DNA of 64,000 nucleotides from Channallabes apus (Eukaryota > Chordata > Actinopteri > Siluriformes > Clariidae), in assembly GCA_030522415.1 (NCBI GenBank), contig CM060113.1, positions 2,208,467-2,272,466 on the forward strand. The letters are read 5' to 3'. This document shows positions 1 through 13,679 of the stretch, one piece after another (position 1 is the first letter of the stretch; the number at the start of each line of letters is the position of its first letter). The notes under the pieces are model-generated. The model did no database searches and was not told where the DNA came from. It saw nothing but the letters and a program-made list of their open reading frames with translations. Position numbers and translations under genes: made by a program.

Positions 1-3000
1 TCCAACTAATACAGTCCTAAATATTTGTTAATATGTCGCAAATAATTGCCTTGATCTTCAGGCATCAACTCCATCCTTCATCCCCATACACAGGGATTCA
101 TACAGTAGTTCTTAGATAATTTGATGGTCTATTGGAGGTCATCAGGTTTTGGAGACAGTTTGGTGCCCACAATACTGAAGTCTCTGGCATGTTTTCTATA
201 CATTAGGACACTTAAACGTTGCTAACTTTGAAGTAAAATTTTAAAGGGATAAAAAAAAAAGCTTGGGACCACCCAGTCTAGTTCAACAAGGTCCAACACA
301 AAGCCAACACCATCTACTGTAGCAGAGAGGAAAAAGTAGGGCAAGTGGAACCTCAGTGTCCTGTATATGTGTCTGGAAAACTTCAAAAATCCCATTGCGG
401 TGTAACACAATCCGGGCAAAAACGCTCTGACAGAAATCAGTGAGATGAAACGACCACTTTGTGAATACGTGTCCAAACACAGGAGGGCAAATTCCTCATG
501 TCAAGACTTAGCAGTTTATCTCCATCTAAAGGACAAGACACACTCCTTCAAGGACAATAAGCGCTTCAGATACAGTAGTTTCTCCGTTCCAAAAAGAAGT
601 ATAAGAGGTCATCTGTGTAAATCTGGAACAGACTGTGCCTGAACAAAGGCTGAGGAACTGATACACCACGATTATCTACCTACAATAGCATGGTTCAGCT
701 TTCCCCAGTCGTTTACACCTCCAGGCCCTGAGTGTCATGTGGTCTTACCGAGTGTCATGACATCAGCGGTGTGAATGACACTTGCTGGAATTTCCCAGCA
801 TTTGGTTTGACTGATAAAGCTCTAATGAGTGGAGAAAGGGCTTTGAGATTATACAGTACAGCATCCAGACACTGTGAATTATTACTCGCTTGTTTTCCTA
901 CCCTCAGAGCACAGGAAAGATGAGTCTGAGGGGAAAAAACACTCCTTTCTGTCACTCTACACACTGTATTTAACTCAGTCTCTCTCTCTCTCTCTCTCTC
1001 CTTGTCTGTCTGCATATACCCTCCTCTTCATCCTTGACTCTAATGTCTCTTTGTCCTGTGTTGTCTCCGATCTCATCCTTCCTTTTCCTCCACACAGACC
1101 ACACACATCCTGAGCCTCCACACTCCATTACTTTCCCTCACAAAAGCTGTCAGCTCCGAGAGTGCCCTGTCTGGTCCTCCCTGTCACTCGGCTGTTACTC
1201 TTCTAAGTAAACATGTCTAAGCAAAACCTGCTCATCTGTACAACTAATGAGGGCTGGTAGGGGACAGAAAAACAATAAGGGCTGTGAAATTTAAGAAGAA
1301 AGAGTTCCTCGTCTTGGATAAGACAAGGAAGTTCTTACTACCGTAATAACGACAGATGCCAACTTGCTTAAAGGGTCATGATGAAAGTGCTTTGTGTTGT
1401 TAGAGACAAAGAGCAAAGACCTCCGTGAAAGCTATGAAAATGAAAACACTATGGGTGTGAGTTACTGGGAATCAAGTCTTGGAACCAGTACAAGGAGTGA
1501 TATTCTGCAGTCGAACAATTGATCACAGGTTCTCCACCTGGTCAGGTTTGGTGATATGGAGATCATGTAGGCTCATGTGAAGTGCAATGTCATTTGAGGT
1601 TAGACGAGTGGTTCTTCACCGCAATCCTGGAGCACTCTATTCTCTGCTCATTGTCGTGCTTTGAGGTGAACTGGGTCTGATGGAGCTGGGAAATTACTCG
1701 GGATGTGCAGGACAGCGGGTCCTCCTGGACCTGGGTTAAGAATGAAAAAACGAGTAAGAAAATCTAAAATTCTCGACAGATCTTACCAGCCTGCTGCCAC
1801 CATGAGCTCACAAGAAGACGAATGAGAAAACAAATACAATATATTCACCTCAAATCATGCCACCAGGCGCCGTCCCTAATATACAGGTCAGAAACATCTC
1901 ACACGCTCGTCTTCCATTTGTTTAAAGTCTGATAAGACGTGGAATTGGATTGGCTCTTGTAAATAGGTCTTAGATCATGCTAAATAAGGAGGCGCAAAGA
2001 TTGCGGCAGGGAACTGTAAATGATCTGCCCTTTTAAAAGTCTTGCTTTTAGTTAAACATTTACACGAGAGGATGGAACGGGTAGAAAAAGGCTGATATAC
2101 AGTTTGCCAGTTGGCAAATATTTTAGAGAAGCTCTGAAAGCTTTCGACGACCCAAAGTGGGCCTTTGTTTAAACATCAACAACAGGAACAGATGAAGAAT
2201 TTGAGAGAAAAATAACAGAGCGAACTGATCAACGTTGTTATGCCTGGTGTGGCAGGACTGCCTGGGAAAACTACCTTAAATCATCAGACACCAGACGCAA
2301 GCCTTCGCAAACATTAATCATACTTTTTATTATGACTATTATTATTATTATTATTATTATTATTTTAAATGTAGTTTGGAAACCACATTTACGACAGTTA
2401 CATAACATAACAGTTAAAACTATATTCCTTAGCCACTAAATGCTCTAAAACCATGAGAATGTCCTGCGCATGAGTGCAACAACCACAGTTATAATAAGAT
2501 ACCGTAAAGCCCCAGATAAAACATCTACAAGCCATAATTACCATGATGCACCACTGTAGTGGTGTTATAGTAGACAGCGTGCAGTCTTAATCATCGCCAG
2601 GGATGCCGCAGTAGAAAACTAACCATCGTTTGTGTGTGTTATTGTATAGAATTAATTTGACTTTTTTCTTTGAACAGTAGATATAATCTGGTCTGAGTTG
2701 AGAGGGAGGTTCGGATACACCACTTATGATTAACCTGTACAGTATTAGACAGCTCTTTCCATCTAAGTGGAGCGTTTTACCTCCGAGAGGAAAGCTCATG
2801 CACCAGGAATGTGTCGCTCTCTCGGCCTAATTGCGGCGCACCGAGGTGTATAATCCGAGCCAAAATGACCTTCTGACCTCACGGGAAGATTTTCCAGGCT
2901 GCAGTCATAACTCCTGCCTGCACGAGCGTCGCTTTCCATTTCCGACTCGGCCGGACTTCAATTTCCTCCAGGGTTTCGCATGGCACATTTAAGGAGGATT

Positions 3001-5531
3001 ATTCCCTTGAAATGATTTAATAGACACACTCGCCTTTTGATGTCTGATGCCTGTCAGGACTTTACGAGTCCCATCTCTTTCTCTGTCTTGCTTGTTTACA
3101 GATCTGTTCGAGCGTGTCTTGACAGTTTTATGAATTGGCAAGAGATACTCTCACTTCATGCTGAACAAAGTCGCCCTTTATCTTCTTTTCGGTGATTTAG
3201 TAGCGATTCAGGTGCTGAGCTCAGGAGAAAACAGTCACGATTGACGTCTGAAGCCCTACTCGGACGGGACTCGTTTTTAAACACGGAGGTGCTGCGATCT
3301 AATTATTAATGGAGAACCTCTGGCATTTTAGTCCTGTCAGAATCTGTCTCGTGGACTGCACATGTATTCATCTGGAACGATTATATTTTACTGTCTCTAA
3401 AATGACAAAAAAATAAAAAACACAGCAGGAATTTTAGGTTGCCAGAACGTTGCAGTGATGTAAATTTGGAACGTTACAGATGCTAGGATGTCTCTTAGGA
3501 TGTTTCTGAAAGTTCGAGCAACTTTGATAAACTGTATGGCGATGCGTTGGGACAAATAATTCAATATTCAATATTTATGATGTCTGAAATGCCGAAGCTG
3601 ATGATGCTAGCTTTTTTTCTGCAACTAAGGTGCTGCAACCCTGATCACGGCCACGGGGACGAGACCACTGAACGCTAGCGACTGGTCCAGCAGGGAACCT
3701 GCTACTTACTAGTGAATGCATGTCAATTGCTATATTAAGTATACACTAGTCCAGTCTACACAGTGTGCGTGTGTCGTATGTCTGCTGGAGCTGCTCTCCA
3801 AATTTCATTTTGCACAACACAATGAGAATAAATGCACTCTATTTGGTCTACAAGACAACAATGATTACATTGTGATTACTCCAGCCTTCTGGTCTCCAGC
3901 CTACTCCAGCCTTCAGAAGGAAAGTTAACAGAGAAATCCCTGAAAAACGAATCCCGCCAGAGTATACCTTATTAGATGTTTGCTGTAGTACATGAATGAA
4001 CAATAAAGGTTATGCAACTTCACCCATGCTTTTAAAATGTCATATCCCAGATTATGACTGATGACAGCAAAAAATAATATTTGAACAGCTTTCCCATGAA
4101 GGGTGATTCTCTGGATGAGGTTTATGCAATCAGCGCTCTCAGGTCTGTACTGTAAGTGCTGTGTTTTTTCTTTGCACTTTGAGACGGACAGGAGGTGTGT
4201 TTTGGCCCAGGGTTCTCCCATCGCAGAAGGTGTGGCTGACTGATGGAGCTTCTATTTATAGAGCGTCGAGGAGGACGGAGAGCGGGAACCTACAGTTCTG
4301 CTGCCCCTCCAGACCTGACTCACAGCCTTCCTGCGTTTCTTTTGGCGCCCCCTCTCAAAACCCATTTAGCATCCAGTTGGATTGCGGTCAGAATTCCATC
4401 TAAGGGGATTCGTCTCTAGAGTGTTTAAAGTGTTGCGTGTCAGAGATGAGCATGCGGTGCATGATACAATGTCGGTCTGGTTCCTGGCACTCGCATAGCT
4501 ACTGACTCCATGTCCTGCTATTGTGTGTTCCCAGAACCATGTGCTCACTTCACCCAAGCTTGCATTCCTGTAGCTATTAGCATGTGTCATCATTTTGGGA
4601 AGGTTTTTGGAACAGAGTTTGCTGTTAGCTGTTACTTTGCTTAAGACAAATTGCCGTGAGGCGACTTTAATTGTTTTGTTTGCAGAGAAGTTTTTAACTG
4701 TAAAACACCCTGTTCCAGCATTTTACAAATACCTTAACTTACTGTAATGCTGAAGGATTCATCACCGCTATGTTGTTCCACCAGTTTTCTCAGGGTTCTC
4801 TTGCAAAAATATAAGGACTGTCCTGAACCAACTGCATCTCAGCAATGTTCCAACTGATGCTTATCTACTGTATCTTCCAATAAAATCCATGTGTGATGAT
4901 AATCTATAGCTAATCTAGCAAACCACCATAAATCTTTCCCATGCTGTTAGTGATTGAACCTGTCAATTAATCGTCTGTAGCTGTTTAGTTGATGTTTTTT
5001 CGCTGAATTATAAGTCTTCTCAAATCTTTACCTGTTTTTGTCTTCAATCACTAACTCCCTTTTCTAAATCAAATCATCTTAGGTCTGTGTAAGTCTTTGT
5101 CTTCAATCAACAAGTCTCTGTAAGTGTTTTTACTTCTTCAGAAGTCTATATACGCCTAAGATGAAAACTTGCAAAGATGTAAGAAGACTTCTTCTTTTTC
5201 AATTCAAGTCAAGCGAACTCTCATGTATCCTCAACCCCAACATTATGGTTGCTAAGACATTTTTGGCAAGAACGTAATGCAGCTTATAAAGTTTGTAATG
5301 TATAATTCTGCTTTAAATGCAGCATATAGGAGCAAACCACTTATAAATGTCAAACCTACAAACATGTTCTTCTGCTCAGCCTCTAGAAGGTAGATCGCTG
5401 TAATCGAGACCTGATCTACATGTTAGCAACCTACTTCTGGTTGAAGTTCTCATCACATGGAGACCACTCACCCACTGCTGCTGAGGATGACTCCATGAGA
5501 TAGATGGAACCACTGAAGGTCCTTCCACTTA
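1..5531. other. Non-coding stretch, probably pdgfc intron
   Basis: No exon, transposase or reverse transcriptase is recognised here. Short ORFs are scattered, lack domain-like motifs and are not called. Simple repeats include a CT run near 978-1002 and an ATT run near 2332-2363. About 2790-3300 is repeat-free, of mixed composition and relatively CpG-containing, so it could hold conserved non-coding sequence, but this cannot be judged from one genome. Because the first recognisable pdgfc exon lies downstream on the + strand, the stretch is inferred to be intronic. Confidence 0.5.
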
Positions 5532-7151
5532 CAGTGGTGTGAAAAACTATTTGCCCCCTTCCTGATTTCTTATTCTTTTGCATGTTTGTCACACTTAAAT
5601 GTTTCTGCTCATCAAAAACCGTTAACTATTAGTCAAAGATAACATAATTGAACACAAAATGCAGTTTTTAAATGAAGGTTTACGTTATTAAGGGAGAAAA
5701 AAAACTCCAAATCTACATGGCCCTGTGTGAAAAAGTGATTGCCCCCCTTGTTAAAAAATAACTTAACTGTGGTTTATCACACCTGAGTTCAATTTCTGTA
5801 GTCACCCCCAGGCCTGATTACTGCCACACCTGTTTCAATCAAGAAATCACTTAAATAGGAGCTACCTGACACAGAGAAGTAGACCAAAAGCACCTCAAAA
5901 GCTAGACATCATGCCAAGAGTCAAAGAAATTCAGGAACAAATGAGAACAAAAGTAATTGAGATCTATCAGTCTGGTAAATGTTATAAAGCCATTTCTAAA
6001 GCTTTGGGACTCCAGCGAACCACAGTGAGAGCCATTATCCACAAATGGCAAAAACATGGAACAGTGGTGAACCTTCCCAGGAGTGGCCGGCCGACCGAAA
6101 TTACCCCAAGAGCGCAGAGACGACTCATCCGAGAGGCCACAAAAGACCCCAGGACAACATCTAAAGAACTGCAGGCCTCACTTGCCTCAATTAAGGTCAG
6201 TGTTCACGACTCCACCATAAGAAAGAGACTGGGCAAAAACGGCCTGCATGGCAGATTTCCAAGGCGCAAACCACTTTTAAGCAAAAAGAACATTAAGGCT
6301 CGTCTCAATTTTGCTAAAAAACATCTCAATGATTGCCAAGACTTTTGGGAAAATACCTTGTGGACCGACGAGACAAAAGTTTAACTTTTTGGAAGGTGCG
6401 TGTCCCGTTACATCTGGCGTAAAAGTAACACAGCATTTCAGAAAAAGAACATCATACCAACAGTAAAATATGGTGGTGGTAGTGTGATGGTCTGGGGTTG
6501 TTTTGCTGCTTCAGGACCTGGAAGGCTTGCTGTGATAGATGGAACCATGAATTCTACTGTCTACCAAAAAATCCTGAAGGAGAATGTCCGGCCATCTGTT
6601 CGTCAACTCAAGCTGAAGCGATCTTGGGTGCTGCAGCAGGACAATGACCCAAAACACACCAGCAAATCCACCTCTGAATGGCTGAAGAAAAACAAAATGA
6701 AGACTTTGGAGTGGCCTAGTCAAAGTCCTGACCTGAATCCTATTGAGATGTTGTGGCATGACCTTAAAAAGGCGGTTCATGCTAGAAAACCCTCAAATAA
6801 AGCTGAATTACAACAATTCTGCAAAGATGAGTGGGCCAAAATTCCTCCAGAGCGCTGTAAAAGACTCGTTGCAAGTTATCGCAAACACTTGATTGCAGTT
6901 ATTGCTGCTAAGGGTGGCCCAACCAGTTATTAGGTTCAGGGGGCAATTACTTTTTCACACAGGGCCATGTAGGTTTCGATTTTTTTTCTCCCTAAATAAT
7001 AAAACCCCTCATTTAAAAACTGCATTTTGTGTTTACTTGTGTTATCTTTGACTAATAGTTAAATGTGTTTGATGAGCAGAAACATTTTGTGTGACAAACA
7101 TGCAAAAGAATAAGAAATCAGGAGGGGGGCAAATAGTTTTTCACACCACTG
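5532..7151 (+). mobile_element. Tc1-like (IR/DR type) DNA transposon, near full length
   Basis: The element is 1620 bp and lies between TA dinucleotides (5530-5531 and 7152-7153), the Tc1/mariner target duplication. Its left end reads CAGTGGTGTGAAAAACTA and the right end is the inverse. A second inner copy of the terminal motif (CCCTGTGTGAAAAAGTGATT near 5721, inverse near 6944-6971) gives inverted repeats of about 200 bp with two motif copies each, the IR/DR layout of fish Tc1-like elements such as Sleeping Beauty. The single ORF between them is the transposase. The ends look intact; the ORF carries one stop codon. Confidence 0.93.
5911..6933 (+). pseudogene. Tc1-like DDE transposase with one in-frame stop
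   Basis: The reading frame has 340 codons, the usual Tc1 length, starting at an ATG (MPRVKEIQEQ) that opens a paired-like helix-turn-helix region: residues about 1-60, then the GRP linker around 80, then a second helical region to about 110. Cut-and-paste catalysis needs a DDE triad. D153 (WTDETKV), D244 (QQDNDPKHTS) and E279 (PDLNPIEMLW) are all present at the spacing seen in Sleeping Beauty. Codon 158 is TAA (6382-6384) where related transposases have Glu (GAA); the frame then continues without shift to the stop at 6931-6933. The copy therefore looks inactivated by one nonsense change. No other frame break is seen. Confidence 0.92.
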
Positions 7152-7390
7152 TAGATTCCATAAAGATGGCTTTGGACTGCACTTGATGCAAACAGTTTCA
7201 CTATGATGGTTAATGGCTGCAGTTACTCTGATTTAGTTTTAGGACTGAAATTGCATAAAACAGTTTGTATCCAAGTCTCCATCAGGGAACAGTGCGTCAC
7301 CTCAACAAAGACGACTTCATGTTAGCTAAAACGCACTTCCTGTTAAACAGTTGCTTAACTTGCTCGTTAAGGAAACATATGAGTGGCGTT

Positions 7391-7978
7391 TAAGTCCAAC
7401 TGGGACTTTTGATGAAATTTCTGTTGAATGAAGGTAGAAAAGTGATTGACATTTACGCAAGACTACAAAAACAGTACGCTGGTGAGACTTTTACCTGCAG
7501 TAAAACATTTGAATGGTGCAAACATTTTAAAGAAGCCCTTATGTCTGGGGTGTCTCAGAGCCAACTGCAGTGATGCCCATAAACATTCAGAAGGTGGATC
7601 CTTGTAAATCAACGGTTAACTTGTTACAGAACTTATTATTGAATTGTAACTGCAATAACTGTACACTCAATTGTTCACCAACACCACATGCACATTAGAG
7701 GAACTTGGCTGGGAGTTTTCTCCACATCCCCAGTACACTCCTGACCTCGCTCCAAGCCATTTCCACATGTTTGGACCATTAAATGAGTTCCTGGGAGGCC
7801 GGCGTTTCAGACATAAAGCAGGCAGACTGATCATGGCTCCAGTGTACTGAGAACTTTCTACCTTGATGGTGTCCAAGCGCTAGAGAAACACTGGGATAAG
7901 TGCATTAGTGTAGCAGGGGGTTATATAGAGAAATAAAGGGGGTTTTTACTCTTGTTATTCTGTACAATCAAAAGTCCA
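7391..7978 (+). mobile_element. Mariner-type transposon relic, internally deleted
   Basis: Two coding fragments remain. Near 7425-7540 the + strand reads KVIDIYARLQKQYAG followed by FEWCKHFKE, like the N-terminal helix-turn-helix of mariner (SETMAR-type) transposases. Near 7705-7805 it reads SPHPQYTPDLAPSHFHMFGP, the catalytic-end motif HPPYSPDLAPSDF of the family. From about 7850 a FYLDGVQALEKHWDKC-like tail ends at a stop near 7938. The middle of the gene, including the first catalytic aspartates, is missing. Ends carrying GGGACTTTTGA and its inverse TCAAAAGTCC suggest remnants of terminal inverted repeats. Not functional. Confidence 0.75.
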
Positions 7979-10900
7979 GCTTTCATTCATACTAATCTAT
8001 TCTTTTTTATTTTAAATTTAGTAATATCATAATGCAAACTATGGGTGATAATCATGAATAAAAACTTCAGTTAGTTGGTATACAGTTTTATACTGTATGG
8101 TGTACATATTTATAGATGTGACTCGTATCCTACTGTATTTCAGTCTGCTGATTGACAGAGTGTGTAGTTGTTTAACTGTCCCAGTTCTTTGACCAGACCT
8201 TGAATAGACTTCCAGAAGTATTTCATGGCTCCGTCTAGCCGAGACACGCTCCCTGTCAGGGGAACCTGTGACAAAGTGTGAGACGGCGACTTCCTTTGAT
8301 AAGTGTTTGGCCTTCAAAACTGCAATGTGTTTGTTTGGGTCTGTGGTAAGGTGTGTGTTTACTCCATAGAAAATTTCCTGATGCCAAAGTGATTAATTGT
8401 TTTTTCCATATTCAACAATCCACATGGTTGAAAATGCTAACCTAACGTAATGGTAGGTCGTGTAATACTGCTGTCGCGCTTATGACACAGTGTGACGAGG
8501 CAACTTTCGGTCTGGCTGCCTTCCTTTCTGAGAAGCGTCCGGCTAAATTGCAGTGTGTTTATCGATGTCTTTCTCGTGCACTGGTCAAAAATAGCCTGGA
8601 TCACAGTGACGCCAAAGTGGATTTGAGATTGTCTTCGAGTAACCGCTAGCCTACTGACTTTAAGCACCATTTTTATCCAATACTGTTGCTAAATTAGCAT
8701 AATTACAGGCCTTATAATACTGCTTTTGAGAAGGTTGGATTCTTGCCAAAGTAAAAACCAAGCAGCTCATTTGTCAGTGTTTCTGGGTGTCCAAGCAGAA
8801 GCAGACAATGCCAACTCGGAATGACAGATATATACGGCTTGCTATTGCATGTCATACTGTGTCCGTCTACATAAGCCCTGTAGCACTTCCTTTTCTTTTG
8901 GAAGTTCCCTGAACTCTTTAACACTTAAAATAAAATTAGTAAACCATGTTCAAGAATATTCTTATCGACACCTGTTGCTAAAAATAACATTAAAGTATAA
9001 AAGATTAAGTGTTCTATGGATGCTTGCCTCTTCTGAATGGAAAAAGCGCTGCTGTAAAGATTTCTATAGAACTCCTTTAATGGAGATCAACATTTACCAA
9101 CATGCATAATCTTTACACAAAAGAAAAACAAACCTATGACCAACGTAAAACAGAATATTTGGCGCCGGTTTGGAAAAGTTTTTGGAAAAGTTTATATATC
9201 CATTGACAGATCTATCTAGAACCCTAAATATGGAGCCCAACAGAGCACTTGAGGAACATGGAGCATACAATACCTGATGTGTGTGTACTTTTTCTGCTTA
9301 GTCAATCTTCTTGTCTATGTGTGTTGGCTTGATGATTTGGACTTGAAGTAAAATTACTATGGTTTGTCTCTCAATGAGAGCCCTTAAATGTTCTACAGAG
9401 AACTCTATGAAAAAGAACATGGAACATCTGGTACCGGTGATACATTTGCTTCGAGAGAACTAAAAGAAATGGATTGTTTCGTGTCTCCAGGGGCTTGTTT
9501 AGGGAAAGTTTCCATTCTCCTAATTTGAAGGGAATCCCACACACAAGCACAATCCAATAATTCTGTTCATGGAATGAGATCACATACCTTCAGGAACCCC
9601 AAAGGACATTCCAAAGAACCTTTATGCTTGTAGATGAAAAAGTCCAGGATTCAACTTTTGCCAGTGTACAGTACCATAAATAAAATTTTGGAAATAAAAA
9701 AGAATAGAAATCCATGTTATATTACCAAACATGCCATGTTTTTTGCTTTAAATCGCATAGCAAATGTGGTACACAAATGTGTGTCGTGCTGTTTGGGAAT
9801 CATTTGACTGGAAATGAAGTTATAATCCAAATGTCTCTGGATAAAGGATTTACTTCTCATAGATTACTGCTGATTAAAGATTAATGATATTAGCAGAATC
9901 TCAATACAATCTGTTGAGGTGTTTATTGCGGAAGATCATTTGTGCATGCTAATAAATGATAAATTGTACATTTGCTAATCATTTGTACATGTTTGTACAT
10001 GTTATATCGATGTGAAGGTTAAGGTTAGGAGAAAGTGTTAATGCTCACAAATGGTACTTCTTCAAGTTACAAACAAGAGTGCTCAGTTATGTCCAAATTT
10101 TAGACCTTCATGATGTTTCTCTACAATTATGTTTTTCTAACTGGAGGTACAAAAAAGACCCAACCCACCCATCCACCCACCCACCCATCCATCCAACAAG
10201 GATACTTTCATAATCACTCTTGATTGTTGGAGATCTCGAATTCTGAGTTCCTCTTCACTGAGACTCGTTTTTCTGTTAAAACAGCAGAGCTCTGTTTCTC
10301 TGTGGTCAGCCTCATCGGCTAAACGCACTCCACCTAAATAAGCAATCACTCACTTTCACCACTTCACCCGGGAGCAGAGGAAAAACCAGCCTCAGCCATA
10401 AAAACCTCAGGAAAAGCCTTTGGAAAACAGTAAAGGTTTGAGTGAAGAGCCTGTTAAAATAGCGCCTAGCTCTGGAAATGGGGCACAATCATATCTCCAG
10501 GGAGAAGGATGGAGAAGCTGTTGTTGAGGAGATCAAGCTTGAGATGTCAAATATTTCTTATGAATATAATAAAAAAAGTAAAAGAAGTCTTCTTGCCCTC
10601 AGGTGACTCCTCAAGAACCCTCAAAAACCTTCCTTATTTCCACAGGCAAACTGATTCAAGCTTCTCAAGGTTTACAGAAGGTCCATAATTAGATGTTGGA
10701 AAGTAAGATTGAGGCAGATCTTACACATCACTCAAACGTTATTGACCTTTCTGGCCTCCAGTGACCCAGTGGGTTCATTATGGAGCTGGAATGAGGTGGG
10801 TTGCTAAAAATAAAGCAGCACCTTGTCTCCCTTCCATCAACCAGTGATGCTAGCTAATCATCCCTCCAGATTGTTAGCTGTTGAGTGATAGAAGAGTCCT

Positions 10901-11297
10901 TGCTTTTGCAAGTGTCAGCAAAGCTTATTGACAAAACCAGGGGGGAAAATCAGCACAAAAAAGGGTTACATGTTCATCTGCGAGTTTGTGAAAAATCTGT
11001 GTGGACTGTTTTATACGAAGGTAATAAACCTGGAATTAATTTATATCCACAAACATTTTCCACAAAGGATACAACTTGTATACATTCCTTGATCTCATGC
11101 CATGAAGACAATTATTGGGATTCTCTTCAAAGGTACCTTAATTTTTTGCTAAACAAGTTCTTAGAGATATGAGACAAGCTAAAGAACAATGTATCAACAG
11201 ATGTTTTTTTATGTTCTTGGTTGCTGAAATACTTTTGTGTGCATATCACCAAGCCAGCACAAAAGGATTTCTCCAAAAAGATTGATCACACCATCAG
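7979..11297. other. Non-coding stretch without recognised features
   Basis: No domain-bearing ORF, RNA gene or clear transposon end is recognised. A short CCAC/CCAT-rich run sits near 10163-10196. Probably pdgfc intron. Confidence 0.4.
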
Positions 11298-11410
11298 GTT
11301 ACCACTGTTGGGCCCTTGAGCGCGGCCCTTACCCCTCAACTGCTCAGATGTATAATGCTATAAATTGTGAGTCACTCTGGATAAGGGCGTCTGCCAAATT
11401 CCATAAATGA
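11298..11410 (+). repeat. Short interspersed repeat fragment (fish SINE-tail type)
   Basis: The stretch reading TCAACTGCTCAGATGTATAA, then CTCTGGATAAGGGCGTCTGC, then CCAAAT-CCATAAATGA matches in inverted orientation the segment at 47446-47543 of this window. That dispersed pair is direct evidence for a repeat family. The sequence resembles a very common teleost repeat end; its exact class is not assigned. Confidence 0.7.
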
Positions 11411-12183
11411 GCTCCATGTTTAGGGTTCTAGGTGGATCTTTAATCATGAACTTTTCAGAGAATTTTTTGCAGAAGGAAGCACAGCTGTACTAAATGTTCT
11501 AAGTTCCATGCTGCTTGTTTAAAAGCACTTCTGCTCGGAGAATTCTACATGGATCACTTCACAGTTCTGGCTTCTTCATTAGGAATTGAAATCTACATCC
11601 AGATTTATCTAAATTGTCATGGCAATGTCTACTAGTAAATAAATAAGCATGTTTAATTGAGTTGAATTCCTTGTTTATGGTAGCTTTAAGATGAGTTTTT
11701 ATGTTGAACACGCTATCGCACTAAACCTCGTCTCACCCAGGCTGTTCGTTTATTCGCATCTAATCACACGTTCCTGATGGAGGTTTTTGTACTCAGACAC
11801 TTCTCTCGCTCCAAGTAACCAAGTCTGTCTCAGGTCTGTTATGTCCCCCCCCCATACCCCGCCCCTCCCCACCTCACCCCACCTCCGACCCCACCAAACA
11901 CGCACAGATGCAACCAATTTGGAACACCTTGTTGTCAGAGCTACACAACACAGTGGGATTCATTATTTCATGCCGGGGTTTATACCTCACGAGATCAATT
12001 CATCAGCTCTGATCTTGCGCATGACGTCAAAGGGATTTTGTCGGAGGAAGGCAGAGGAATAAGATCAGGTTAACTCCTTTTAAGGGGGGTAAATATTTTT
12101 CTGTGTTGCTATGCATGAGGCTGCCTGAGCATATGGGTTGTTTTAGAATTAGAAAAAGTTCTCTGCGAACATGTTGTATTGAA

Positions 12184-12184
<1 letters not shown>

Positions 12185-12268
<84 letters not shown>

Positions 12269-12316
12269 TTCATTCATTCATTTTCTGTACCGCTTTATCC
12301 TTATATACAGGGTCGC

Positions 12317-12370
<54 letters not shown>
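12185..12370. repeat. (TG)n-(TA)n and (TA)n microsatellites flanking a SINE tail
   Basis: A TG run (12185-12208) passes into a TA run to about 12265; a second TA run covers about 12320-12370. Between them, 12266-12319 reads (ATTC)n, then CTGTACCGCTTTATCC, then AGGGTCGCGGG. This is the inverted 3' tail of the SINE at 19005-19350 and 45523-45893 (AGGATAAAGCGGTATAGAAG and (ATGA)n). The ORFs through this region are translations of the repeats. Confidence 0.85.
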
Positions 12371-12373
<3 letters not shown>

Positions 12374-13679
12374 AAATTCAGTTTATTAGTTACTGTAGGA
12401 TTTACAACCTAGCAGAGCATATTATGTCTTTCTGGCATTCCTAACAAGCAAGATGACTTAAATTACCCAAAGGTCTCTGAAAGGACATCTTCCTACCCTA
12501 ACATTCAATATGCCTCACTATGACTGCACAAGGACATCACATTTTCTTTCAACAACTGTACATCCTTGTAAGATCCTCATATCAGGAATGTTGTGGATTA
12601 CTATTCAGAAAAACTTCATCCTGTTTGAAGACATCGATCCAATTCACAAATTGCAAAATGCTAATAATCAGGACGTTACAACAAAAAGAAACAAAGTGCA
12701 TAAGGTACAAAACATTCGAGTTTCTTACTGTGAAGACCTGATGAGATTTGTGCTGATGAGGAACCTTGCTTTGTGTCCAAGATTCCATCAGAAAAGCATC
12801 TAATATGATCTACGTCTCAGCAGACGAGGCTTCACATGTCCGTTATGTGACAGAATGGAAAAGCATCACACATGCACAAGTTGTTAATGGTTTCCATTCC
12901 ACATTATTCATGACAGCAAGGAGACGAAGAGAGCGTGAGAGAGAGACAGAGAGACAGAGAGACAGACAGAGAGAGGACACGAGTTGCAAGTGATGAACAT
13001 TTAGAAGCAGAAGAAAGATTAGAAACAAATCCATTATTTAAAGTATGTTTTCTTTCTTTAAATAATCTCCCAAACAAGTGACATTTCCGTTCATGACTTA
13101 CGGCATATCGCCAAATATGTCTCAATATTCATGATTTCAGTGTGAAGCCTAATAGAATATGTAAATTCGAGTCATTAGTATGCTCTCATGCTCTACGCTG
13201 CATTGTAATGTCGGCCGGTGTGGGGTTTTGTTCATGCTTTATTCAGGGATGACTTTGAAAGTATGATGAAATTATGTTAAAGCCACGCGCCGCGGTTCCT
13301 CGTCTAGAATAACCATCCATCTGCTCTGCTGCTATTTTATTTTTCAACCTTGAAACCGTCCTTGTTCTGGAAACAGTTTTGTGTCTTTGGATTCGAGGCG
13401 CCCTCTTTCAGCCACGCTGACCCCATTCACAGCTCTCCTTTATATCGCCAGCGTCCTTTATCAGCCACCATGACGTCTATTACACAGCCGTAACCATGAC
13501 AACAAGCTTTTCACTCTCCTCCTGTGCTTACAGTAAAGACTCAGCAAATCCCTTTTGGATGAGGAGGAATTTGTCACTAATAATAGTTTTTTCATGCAAA
13601 CAATATAAAATGGAGTTACGGAAACTTCTGCTGGAATTTGCTGAAATCCTCTGGTGAATTGCGCCGGAGATGCACTGGA
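12371..13679. other. Non-coding stretch without recognised genes
   Basis: No exon or transposon was recognised. A GA-rich run (GAGAGACAGAGAGACAGAGA type) lies near 12924-12975. About 13190-13510 is more CpG-rich and repeat-free. Confidence 0.4.

Noticed and set aside
12103..12444. Cys-Val and Ile-Tyr repeat ORFs
   Set aside because: Translations of TG and TA microsatellites.
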